A stretch of DNA of 64,000 nucleotides. Origin: Falciphora oryzae. Its lineage: Eukaryota; Ascomycota; Sordariomycetes; Magnaporthales; Magnaporthaceae. Below are positions 46,813 to 56,500 of this stretch, one piece after another (positions within the stretch are counted from its first letter, which is position 1; each line of letters begins with the position of its first letter). Where the stretch lies: contig JNVV01000015.1 in the NCBI GenBank assembly GCA_000733355.1, positions 9,222-73,221 of the forward strand, in the 5' to 3' direction. Made by a program: the position numbers and the translations under genes. Below the pieces are notes generated by a model. That model was not told the origin of the DNA, did no database searches, and saw only the letters and a list, made by a program, of their open reading frames with translations.

Positions 46813-46924
46813 TTTCTGGGGCGTTGATTAATCCGATCGGAGTTTCTGGACATGGATATCAGGAGACTATCTTTGGGACTTGACGGCGTTGAGTCGCTTT
46901 ATTGTACTACACCTGTCAATCTGA

Positions 46925-47605
46925 GGGGCTGTTCTAGACTATTCCGGTTTTTTGTTTTTTCCATACTATTTTTGCCAACCGCTTGAAAAACCGATGGTGG
47001 ACCCGAGGCCCCCCGGCCCAAATCCCTGTGAAACGCCAAATAAGCATAGCTTTTCCCCCGCCAGAAGTACCATTTTGACCAGGCCAACGAGTCGCCTGGA
47101 AGGAGGCCCTGTAAACCACGTGTGGCTTTTGATTAGGGAGGGTCTAGGAAGGTCTAAAAGGGATAAAACCGGCCGGCCCGGGGGTCGAGTCCGGTAAAAT
47201 GCACCAAGTTAATTCGCTTATTTTAACTATAATTTTTATTTGTTTAATATACAAAATATACCATTCAATTCGTTTTTTCTTGTTCTATCCAATAAATATT
47301 TTTTTTGTCGCTTCTAATCGGTGCGCACCGCGCATTGGACCAATAATAACAAAAGTTTTTAACAACTAGTACCTGGATTTGCCACCCTTTTCCCTTTTCG
47401 TGGCAAATCCCCCCGTGGTGGCCCGCTCCTTTGCGACAGATAGACGTTTCGTGTCGGCCCTGGATGGGAATCCACTAACAAACGGGCCCAAATATACATG
47501 AATGGGCCCCGGAAGTTGTCCATTTTGAGAATTAAGCTTAAATCAGGGCAAAAAAACCACAGGGGGGGTCAAAAAACCAAAAACCGCATTGTCTAGAACA
47601 GCCCC
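46925..47605. mobile_element. Non-coding element with about 30 bp terminal inverted repeats
   Basis: The ends are GGGGCTGTTCTAGAC (46925) and its complement GTCTAGAACAGCCCC (to 47605), continuing inward as an imperfect CGGTTTTTTG/CAAAAAACC pairing. The interior (about 680 bp) is non-coding and partly AT-rich. A possible imperfect 5 bp duplication is CTGAG/CTGAC. It looks like a non-autonomous DNA transposon. It lies 110 bases after the Clr5-ankyrin stop codon. Confidence 0.65.
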
Positions 47606-47979
47606 TGACTCAGGGGGAACTGAAAAGGGCCATGCTGTTAAGGGAGATGGGGCTTTGAATGAAACAACTTCATAGCACACAACTTTGTTTCTTCCCCCTT
47701 ACGAGCCTTTATTCTAGCGCATGACATTGAAACTTTCATTAGCCCATGAAACGGCCCATTGTCGTACTTTGCCCTCAACTCAAAGAGTTGTTCTCTATTT
47801 AGCACAAAGCCATGATGAACACTCGGTATAAAGCAGAATCAGCTTGCCCCTTTCCAACAATGTTTGAGATATTGATTTATTTGCACATTTATCCAAACGC
47901 TCTCATCACAGCATTCACCTCCGTTTTCTCTTTCCCGTAATTCCGATCACCAACATCGAAACGTTGTTCGTCAGCCACA

Positions 47980-48642
47980 ATGGTTTCCGCAAACAACGCC
48001 TCACAACGCACCATGGATGCCAACGAGGCCATTGCCAGGGTGGAAGTCTGGCAGAGGGCCATTGGCTACACCTTTGCGGACTGGCGCTATGTCGCCGCCG
48101 GCCTCAACATTGGCGAGGTGAGAATCGTGCAGTCCAGCAATGGCCGGCCCAAAGCTGTTCCGCATATCCAGAAATTTCAGGACGCACTCGAGATCGGTGG
48201 GCAAGGCGTGGTCAGCCACCTCCTGGACGAGGAAAAGATCAGGCCAGCTCCCGGCGAGCTGCTTTACTATGGTATGTCATCGGCTTTCAATAACCCATCC
48301 CCGGCAGTTCCAAATCAAGAAACGCGGACGATGCTAACCACGGAGAGGTCCCTAGGTCCCAACCGGGCGGGCAAGGCGAGTATCATGCCTTCACCCAAAA
48401 TCTTCGCCACGGCCGCGAGGAGTCTTGGCCTGGACGGCGCCGTCATTTGGGGCAGGCAGGATTCCACGGACGACAGGAACATAGCCGCCGTCACGATGGC
48501 GGTGCTGGGCGCGGTGGCGCTGCTAGGAGGCAAAGAACAGCTTGTCGAGTCCCTGGGCAGGCTAGGGCTGTATAGCGGCATGAGCGAGGTGGAGCGGGAC
48601 ACCGCTCGCTGTCTGTGGCAGGAGTTGGATAGGGTTAGGTAG
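47980..48642 (+). CDS. Small RNase III-like domain protein, probably non-catalytic
   Basis: Two exons, 47980-48271 and 48356-48642, 192 codons. The intron (48272-48355) has GTATGT and TAG with a GCTAAC branch site; it is a multiple of three, so the unspliced frame is also open. The start context is good (gccacaATGG). The protein has the layout of fungal RNase III-like proteins: an N-terminal VEVWQRAIGYTFADWRYVAAGL, a central strand-helix region, and AARSLGLDG followed by AAVTMAVLGAVALLGG, which corresponds to the second RNase III helix. The acidic catalytic residues expected there and in the ERLEFLGD signature are not present, so it is likely a structural relative. A role in RNA binding is a guess. 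Confidence 0.6.
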   Translation: MVSANNASQRTMDANEAIARVEVWQRAIGYTFADWRYVAAGLNIGEVRIVQSSNGRPKAVPHIQKFQDALEIGGQGVVSHLLDEEKIRPAPGELLYYGMSSAFNNPSPAVPNQETRTMLTTERSLGPNRAGKASIMPSPKIFATAARSLGLDGAVIWGRQDSTDDRNIAAVTMAVLGAVALLGGKEQLVESLGRLGLYSGMSEVERDTARCLWQELDRVR

Positions 48643-48874
48643 GATGTAATTGATGGGTATAGCGCGATTTTGACCCCGCTAATATTTTACACTATAGTAT
48701 AAACAACGTCCTTTTCCCCGGGTATTTTTTGTTTGTACTTTTAATTTAATTTTTCAACTTTAAATTTGCTAGTAATTAATTTTCCCAAATTTTGTTCATT
48801 TTATTTCGTATTTTAGCCCCAGCTGTTTCTTTTAGGAATTACATTTTTAAGTTTGTTATTTTTAATATAAAACC
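48643..48874. other. AT-rich boundary between the gene region and the transposon nest
   Basis: About 230 bases with a sharp drop in GC. No coding signal; probably RIP-affected flank or unrecognised transposon debris. Confidence 0.4.
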
Positions 48875-49173
48875 TGTTAGTAGGAGTATGTACTCCTGTG
48901 GGCACGGAGATCTCCAAACAGGGTGAACAACGATCCTTATATCAAAGGATCGTTCTAGTATTGTGCACGAAGAAAAAAGGAATCTATCTGCCAGAAAGGG
49001 AGCAGGAGGAAGGCTATATATACACGATCCAGATCACCAAAGGGCCGTTCCCCTGCTCCCAGCCTCCGCGGGCTTGCGGGTCCTCGGATCCCGTGATTAG
49101 AGATCACGGGACCGGAGGATCCGGCCCTTTCTGAGCTTTACCGATTGCCTGCACAGGTCGGTGCAATCCAACA
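48875..49173 (-). repeat. 3' LTR of Copia copy B
   Basis: 299 bp from TGTTAG to CCAACA as read on the plus strand. It matches the 301 bp LTRs of copy A with many transitions. A purine-rich tract in sense orientation (complement of ttttttttttgtg) lies next to it at 49181-49192. Confidence 0.85.
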
Positions 49174-49698
49174 CCGGCAACTTTTTTTTTTGTGCAGGCA
49201 ATTGGGAGATCCTTTCACGTAACAAATCTCGTAATCCAAGCTTTATTAGATCTCGTAAGGTTAATAACAAAGGGAATCTCCGGACCCAATAGTCCGGATC
49301 AGGAAAAAACTAAATAGCCGCTTTCAAAGCGGCTCGTCGACATCAATAACGACAATAGAAACGATGACGTGTTGGGGCCCACCGGATTTGGTTTGCGGTG
49401 CGCGGGCAAAGCGGTGGGTGGTGCAATTAAAAAGCACAATAGCGGTAAATAACCTTAGCGGGCTATTCAGGTTATAGCTTAATGCGGGACAATAGGAACG
49501 CAAATCAAGGACTTTTTGCAAGCCGGATTTAAGCTCTATAAAAAGCCTTCCTTCCGGCTTTTGAAAGGTCGGGCAATTTGATCTAGTAAACCTCGTTGAT
49601 CCAAATCGTCCGCTTGTATTGTCTTTTATTTGCAGCATCTCTACCCGCTTTGTTCGATTAATCTTTTATCGTTTAACCTCTTAATCGCTTTCGTCACT

Positions 49699-50573
49699 AT
49701 GGGCAATAAAAAGGGCAGCACCTAATCTGGCGCGGTCGCTAAAAAAGCTTAAAAGCTTCGATTTATCGCGCGCAGCGGTAGCAAATCCTTAAAACGGCTC
49801 CAAAGCATTGCCGCTAAAGCTTTCGATTTCGCGCTGGTTAATCCTGCACCTCCGGTCGCGTCTGCGCCTACGCCCGCTTCCGATTTGGTTGTTAATCAGT
49901 TTTTTAACCAATTCGACGATGATTCCGATTTCGAAAATGCCGATTTTGCGCCTGCTTCGTCGGATAAAAAAAAGGCTATTAAAATCGTTAAACCCGTTAG
50001 CGGCAAAACGGTTTTTATACCGGGTCCGCGCGGCGGAAAAGGCGCCCTGCGCGCGGTCCTTTGCTTAGGTTGCTTAAAGTCCGCTTTCGCCGGCAAAATA
50101 AAAAAAAGGCGATAGCTGCCGGGATATAGTCCCAGCCAAAAAGCGCTGCTGGCTATGCGCGTTAGGCTACACCTGCTAACTTATATAAGCATTTCGATTT
50201 TCCCAAATCTTTTTTAAAGTTCGTTTTAACTATCCTCCAATCCCTTAATCGCGTTGCGTCCGGCGTTTAAATTTATAGTGGAATGGGGTCGCGGTAATCG
50301 CGATAAAAAGGTAAATTTATTTCCCTAGTTTAATGCTTTAGGTGCGTTTGTTAACGTGTTTTTTGTAATTTTTAAACCTTTAATAAATGGCGTATCGCTA
50401 CTAAATGCATGCTGCAATTGGCAGTTAAGGATGGGGAGGGTTAAGAGGATGCCAATGCCAACCTCCTAATAATATCGCGATTAAAGCGAAAGGCGGCGGG
50501 CCGCGCGGCCGTTTTAAAAATGTACGAAACTGTTTGGCTAGGAAATGGTAAAAATAACGAGGAGGAGGAATGA
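49699..50573 (+). pseudogene. Antisense three-exon gene of the Copia element, copy B
   Basis: Same gene as at 52490 in copy A, on the strand opposite to pol. Here the ATG is intact (49699), but stops occur early (TAA and TAG within the first 20 codons), a one-base insertion lies in an A-run near 50100, and the first donor is ATAAGC instead of GTAAGC. It keeps Cys at motif positions that are Tyr in copy A (for example CLGCLKSAFAG, and Cys in the following CRD and RCW positions), so the two copies together show the ancestral cysteine cluster. The middle exon (PAFKFIVEWGRGNRDKK) and the last exon (RKAAGRAAVLKMYETVWLG, ending in EEEE and TGA at 50571-50573) are readable. Confidence 0.7.
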
Positions 50574-50776
50574 AAAAGGGTTTTAACGGGATATTTGGAA
50601 AAATTTAGTTGTAAAATCGTTTGTTATTTCGGTATGGTCGTTTGTTGCTTTTTTGATTTAAGCATTTTTGTTTTGTCGATTTTTGCGTTATTTTTAGGGA
50701 TTTTGGCGTTTTGGTACTATGGAAAACGATTTTGTATGCATTTTTTAGCTTTTTTTTATTTGTAATCCCGCTTTAC

Positions 50777-51656
50777 CTATTTTTTTACTTTTACGGTGGT
50801 TAAATTGCTGCTTATAAAGTCCTTTAAAGCTTTATTTAGCAGCTTTTTTATTATAGCGTCGGCCGGGTTATCCGCTTTTGCGATCCATTTAATTTCGTCG
50901 ATTTCGCGCGTTTCGTAAAACTCGCGGAAAGCTATAATATCTATTATAAGGCGTTTTTCCGTAATGGTTCCAAACTAAATAAAGCATTAATAAAGCGAAA
51001 AGCTATTAACGTGGTTCACAAGCGAGTGACGCACACAAGCGAGTGACGCACTTTAAAAATACATACTAAACGGCGTTTTTTTTCGATCAAATAACTCGCT
51101 CAATTTGCGGCTAAATTCTACCAAAGTTAAAACAGTTATATTTAACTATGTAATAAATTTAAATTAATTTTTTCGATTTTTATTATTACCTCCTTGGGGT
51201 TAGTTTTAAACACTGTGTAAAACACTGTGGATTTTTTACAATTTTGGAAAATTAACGCTAAAAAAGTAAAAATAAAAATCGGAGAAAATTAATTTAAATT
51301 TATTACATAGTTAAATATAACTGTTTTAACTTTGGTAGAATTTAGCCGCAAATTGAGCGAGTTATTTAATCGAAAAAAAACGCCGTTTAGTATGTATTTT
51401 TAAAATGCGTCACTCGCTTGTGTGCGTCACTCGCTTGTGAACCACGTTAATGCAAATGATTAATTTACGGGGGGGTAGATCCAGCTTTTTACAAATCGTT
51501 GCGAGCGTTGTTTTTAGAATATAGCTAGTATCGAAACCGCTAATTATGCCGTAAATTTCGTTCGCTAAAACGCTTTTTGTAACCCTTTTGTATTTTACAG
51601 AGTTTTAGTGCAGGATGTTACCGGTAACCCGGAAGTTATTTTCCTGCTTTATAGCT
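50777..51656 (-). pseudogene. Copia copy B pol, RNase H end
   Basis: Collinear with 53572-54016 of copy A: the C-terminal part of pol including the RNase H tail, with many transitions. It is interrupted by the MITE at 51009-51447 and cut off at 51661 by insertion of copy A. The remaining upstream part of this pol resumes at 59554. Confidence 0.8.
51009..51447. mobile_element. Palindromic foldback MITE, copy 3
   Basis: 439 bp, flanked by TA (51007-51008 and 51448-51449). It has the same ends and paired CACTCGCTTGTG motifs as copies 1 and 2, and long inverted arms centred near 51230. The undisturbed counterpart in Copia copy A (53799-53825) shows the pre-insertion site, where TA reads CG. Confidence 0.9.
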
Positions 51657-51661
51657 CCTTC

Positions 51662-51962
51662 TGTTGGTAGGAGTATGTACTCCTGTGGGCTCGGAGATCT
51701 CCAAAACAGGGTGAACAATGATCCCTTATATCAGAGGAATCATAATCTATTGTGCACGAAGAGGAAAGGAACCTATCTGCTAGAGAGGGAGCAGAAGGGA
51801 GGCTATATATACACGATCCTGATCACCAAAAGGGCCTTCCCCTGCTCCCAGCCTCCGCAGGCTTGCGGGTCCTCGGATCCCGTGATCAGAGATCACGGGA
51901 CCGGAGGATCCGACTCTCTCTAGGCTCTGCCGATTGCCTGCACAGGCCAGTGCAATCCAACA
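51662..51962 (-). repeat. 3' LTR of Copia copy A
   Basis: 301 bp, TGTTGG to CCAACA. Contains a TATA box in sense orientation (complement of ggctatatatacac) and a perfect hairpin (TCCCGTGATC AGA GATCACGGGA). Confidence 0.92.
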
Positions 51963-52489
51963 CCGGCAACTCTTTCTTTTGTGCAGGCAATTGGGAGATC
52001 CTTTCACGTGATAGATCCCGTGATCCAAGCTTTATTAGATCTTGTAAAGGTAAATAACAAAGGGAATCTCCGGACCAAATAGTCCGGATCAGGAAAAGAG
52101 TGAATAGCCGCTCTCGAAGCGGCTCGTCGCTCTCAATAGCGACAATAGGAACGATGATGTGATGGGGTCCACCGGACTTGGCTTGCGGTGCGCGGGCAGA
52201 GCGGTGGGTGGTGCAATCAAAGAGCACAATAGCAGTGAATAACCTTAACGGGCTATTCAGGTTGTAACTCAATGCGGGACAATAGGAACGCAGATCAAGG
52301 ACTCTTTGCAAGCCGGGTCCAGGCTTTATAAAAAGCCTTCCTTCCGGCCCTTAAAAGGTCGGGCAACTTGATCTAGTAAACCTCGTTAATCCAAATCGTC
52401 CGCTTATATTGCCCTCTGTTTGCAGCATCTTTTACCCGCTCTATTCGATCAGTCTTTTATCGGTTAACCTCTTGATCGCTCTCGTTACT

Positions 52490-53369
52490 ATAAGTAATAA
52501 AAAAGGCAACACTAAGTTTAGTGCGGTCGCTAAAAAGGCTTGGAAGCCTCGATTTATCGCGCGCAGCGGTGGCAGATCCTTAAAGCGGCTCCAAAGCCTT
52601 GCCGCTAAGGCTCTCAATCTTGCAATAGCCATTCCTGCACCTCCAGTCGCGCCTGCGCCCGCGGCTGCCGACGCCGCTATCGATCAGTTCCTCGACCCGT
52701 TTGATAATAACTTCGATCTCGAAAACGCCGATCTTGCGCCTGCTCCGTCGGACAAGAAAAAGAAGGCGGCTATCAAGATCGTCAGGCCTGCTATTAGTGG
52801 CAAAACGGTTTCTGCACCGGGTCCGCGCGGTGGAAAAGGCGCCCTGCGCGCTGTCCCTTACCTGGGTTGCCTAAAGTCCGCTTTCGCCGGCAAAATGAAA
52901 GAGGGCGATGGTTATCGGGACACAGTCCCGGTTAAAAAGCGCTATTGGCTGTGCGCGTCGGGCCACACCTATTAGCCCATGTAAGCATCTCGATTTTCCT
53001 TTATCTTTTTTAAAGCTTATTTTAACTATCCTTTAATCCTTCGATCGCGCTGCGTCCGGCGCTTAAGTTTATAATGGAATGGGGTCGCGATAACCGCGAC
53101 AAAAAGGTAAGTTTGTTTTCCCAATTTAATGCTTTAGGTGCGTTTGCTAATGTATATTCTGTAATCTTTAAACCTTTAACAAATGGCGTATCGCTACCAA
53201 ATGCATGCTATAGTTAGCGGCTAAAGATGGGGAGGGTTAGGAGGATGCTAATGCCGACCTCCTGATAATGTCGCGATTAGAGCGGAAGGCGGCGGGCCGC
53301 GCGGCCGCTTTGAGAATGTACGAAGCTGCCTGGTTGGGGGATGGCAGAGATGACGAAAAGAAGGAGTAA
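52490..53369 (+). pseudogene. Antisense three-exon gene of the Copia element, copy A (cysteine-rich protein)
   Basis: Proposed exons 52490-52980, 53037-53106 and 53214-53369, 239 codons including the stop. Intron 1 (56 nt) has GTAAGC and intron 2 (107 nt) GTAAGT...TAG; phases 2 and 0 fit exactly. The N-terminus is basic (KPRFIARSGGRSLKRLQSLA), then a Pro/Ala linker, an acidic stretch (FDLENADLAPAPSD), a GPRGGKGALRA motif and a cysteine cluster with codons at 52859, 52868, 52913, 52943, 52952 and 52970 plus His at 52964. Four of these Cys are Tyr here (G to A) but Cys in copy B. The C-terminal exon is basic, then acidic (RKAAGRAAALRMYEAAWLGD). Lesions: start ATG now ATA, stops at 52973 and 53238, first acceptor CAG now TAA. 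The gene ends 203 bases from the pol stop, tail to tail. The Cys/His pattern suggests a zinc-binding fold. Function unknown. Confidence 0.68.
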
Positions 53370-53571
53370 AGGGGAATTTAACGGGATATTTGGAAAAGTT
53401 TGGTTGTGAGATCGTTTGTTGTTTCGGCATGGTCGTTTATTGCTTTTTTGATTTAAGCATTTTTGTTTTGTCGATTTTTGCGTTGTTTTTAGGGATTTTG
53501 GCGTTTTGGTACTATGGAAAACGATTTTATGTGCATTTTTTGGCTTTTTTTTATTTGTGATCCCGCTTTAC

Positions 53572-56500
53572 CTATCTTTCCACTTTTACAATAGTTGAAT
53601 TGCTGCTTACAAAATCCTCCAAAGCCTTATTTAGCAGCTTTTTTATCAAGGCGTCGGCCGGGTTATTTGCTTTTGCGATCCATTTGATCTCGTCGATTTC
53701 GCGCGTTTCGTAGGATTTGCGGAAAGCTATAATATTTATTATAAGGCGTTTTTCCGTAATAGTTCCAAATTGAATAAGGCATTAGTAAAGCGAGAAGCTG
53801 TCGGTGCAAATAATCAATTTGCAGGGGGGTAAATCCAGCTTTTTACAAATCGTTGCGAGCGTTGTTTTTAGGACATAGCCAGTATCGAAGCCGCTAACCA
53901 TACCGTAAATCTCGCTCGCTAGAACGCTTTTTGTAACCCTTTTGCACTTTACGGAGTTTTAGTGCAGGATGTTGCCGGTAACCCGGAAGCTATTTTCCTG
54001 CTTTGTAGCTCCTTCGTTGCTTAGGACGATTATAAAGCCGATTTGTGAACTAAGGTCCTTATTATTAGCGAAGGACCCGTCCATAAATATATATAAGCTG
54101 GCTGTTTGCAGATTTAATTGTACGTAGTTTAAGCCTTTGTTTGCGTTGTCGATCTGCCATTGGATCCTTTTGTTAAGCTTAAACACGTTTGTGTTTATAG
54201 GATTTTTAGCTTGTGCAGCTATAGAGTAGTTGAAAGCGGCTTTTAGCTGGCATATCGAGCTTATATATGCTTTTCGTGCGCGTTGTACGACGTACTGCTG
54301 TTAAGTATCGTTTAATCCAGCAGTTACCAGCTCTAGACGATCTGCCTGTCCTTTTTGCTGCATAATGATAGTGTTTTATCTAACTAAGATTTTGCATCCG
54401 TTAAAGTTGCTTTCGTTTTTTAGGTGCAGAATCGATTTCGGTTTCGCTTTAAACCCGGCTTTTTGGAGCGCTGTTTCCTTTTTTTGCATAAATTCGGCGT
54501 TGCTTAAATTTAAAATATCGTCGGTTTATATGCCAACTATTCCAAAGCTTTATTCGATTTTTAAAACAAACAAATACGGATTATATTCCGAAGTGGAACA
54601 GTCCAGGCGTTTTTTATAATGCCTTTGGTACGTAACGAACTAATGCAGCCCTGCCTCGGCCAATCCGTAAAGCGGTTTAATTAGTTGAAGGGCAGTGCCT
54701 TCCGGGTATCGGTGTTCTAGTTCTTTGGGGAGGCGCAGAATAACCTCCTTTTATAGCTTTGTTTCGGATTAGGTATACGTTTGGCTAATATCTTTAATTA
54801 TTAATATAAAACCTCGCTTTTTAAAGGACGGGCTAAACGCGAGGATTAAGCGTTAATTGCATCGCATGATCGTCGGGGACTGGGTAAAAAGGCTTTTTTT
54901 CTCCCAATCGCTATATTTTTGTACTACAAATCTCGACTTTTTATAAGGGATCGAATTGGTGCTTTTAACTTTTTTAATAAAGCGGGACCTAAAGATTTTC
55001 GCGCTGCTAATGCCGTTTAATTTAATCGGTTTAATTACTTTAGCGGCGAGGAGTGCTTCGATCTTAAGCTAATCGAACTCTTCGAATGGGCGTCCGGGAG
55101 CTTTAATTTTGCCCTTTTATCGGTATTAAAGCGCCAAACGTAAGGATTTTTTCTTTTTTAAAGCTAGAAATGCCGTTGCTATTTAGCGCGGGGGTCGTCC
55201 TCGTCGTTTAGGGGCTAGTGCTTCGGGTGCCGTTAGTGCCGGTGCCTTTTAAGCAGGTGCCCTCCGTGGTCTACCTGGCCTAGCGGGTGCGGGTACGGGT
55301 GCAACTTCGATTTCGGAAAGGGCTTCGCTATCGCTAAACGCGTTTACCGTCACCGTTTTCGTAATCTTTAGCGGTTTCCCTCTCCGTTTTGGTTCCGTTT
55401 GTAACGGATACTCGAACGGGGCTGGTTATTCTTCCGTATTTGCAATTTCCTACTCCTGCGCTTTGTAGTATGGCTTGCAGGCAGTGTTCCGGAACGTTGA
55501 AAGGCCGTTGACAATTTCGATCGTCACCTCGTTATTTGCCACCTAAAGGACTTTGTACGGTCTTTTCCATTCGCCGTATTCCTTGTGCACTAACACCTTT
55601 GTTCCTAGAGCTAGTGCTTTAGGCAACGTGCTTTCCGTGCTCGGCCCGTTGCGTGTGTTTAGTGCGTTTTGTACCTTGCGTTTGGCGTAGAGCTTTCGGA
55701 GCTTACTTATAGCTTTAGTAATCGCTACCGCTTTTTAAATTTAGCTTTTCGTTGGAAGGGAGTTGTTATTAATGCGTGGCATAGCTTTAAAGACGAGTAG
55801 CGTAAAGATAAGGCCGTTAGGGCTTGCCGTATCGTTTATAGCTTTGATAGCTTTTTGGAGCGCGGAGTCGGGGTGCAGATTAGGACATTCCTTTCGGATT
55901 ATTTTATAAGTTCGGCGGAGTGGTCCGTAGTACCTTTCCACCTTGCCTATCGACTAATGCGCCTTTATTAGGACCTGGCTGCAGGTGATTCCAAAAAGCT
56001 TTGCTTCCGTTTGAAATTCGCTCGCGGCAAAATTGGTACTTGCGTCGTAAAATAGCATATTTGGGGGCCTTAAATAAATATTTAATTAGCAGCGCTTAAA
56101 AGCTTCCCAAATCTCTTTTACGTTTATGTTTTTTAGGAACGTTGCGGCATTAAATGCTATATTCGTATCGATTATATAAAGTATTAGTTTGCTATCCAAT
56201 TGCATTACGTTAGCAACAACCTCGTAATTAAAGTCGAAATCGTTTTTAAACGTAAATCGAAAACGCTATAGTGCGGGTGCTTTGATTTAACAATAATGGC
56301 ATACGCGATTAATTATTTCTAAAGCGTTGCGATTAGCTTTATGGCCTGCCCGTTGTAAAATAATTTAAAGCTTTTCGACGGAAGGGTGGCTAAAGCGTTT
56401 ATGCACGCGTTTAAGCTTAACCTCCGTTAGGACGGCTGCTCCCACGCTTTTTAGTTCCGTTATAAACGATACGCCTGTTATTACATAGCTAACGTCGTCG

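Noticed and set aside
47150..47215. B-box-like GGGTCGAGTCC followed by CACCA, suggesting a tRNA-derived SINE
   Set aside because: No convincing A-box or tRNA fold, and it lies inside the inverted-repeat element at 46925-47605.
51662..53369. Reading the nest as plus-strand LTR elements with gag at 52409
   Set aside because: LTR TATA box, polypurine tract and gag-pol order all place the sense strand on minus; the plus-strand frame is the antisense gene.
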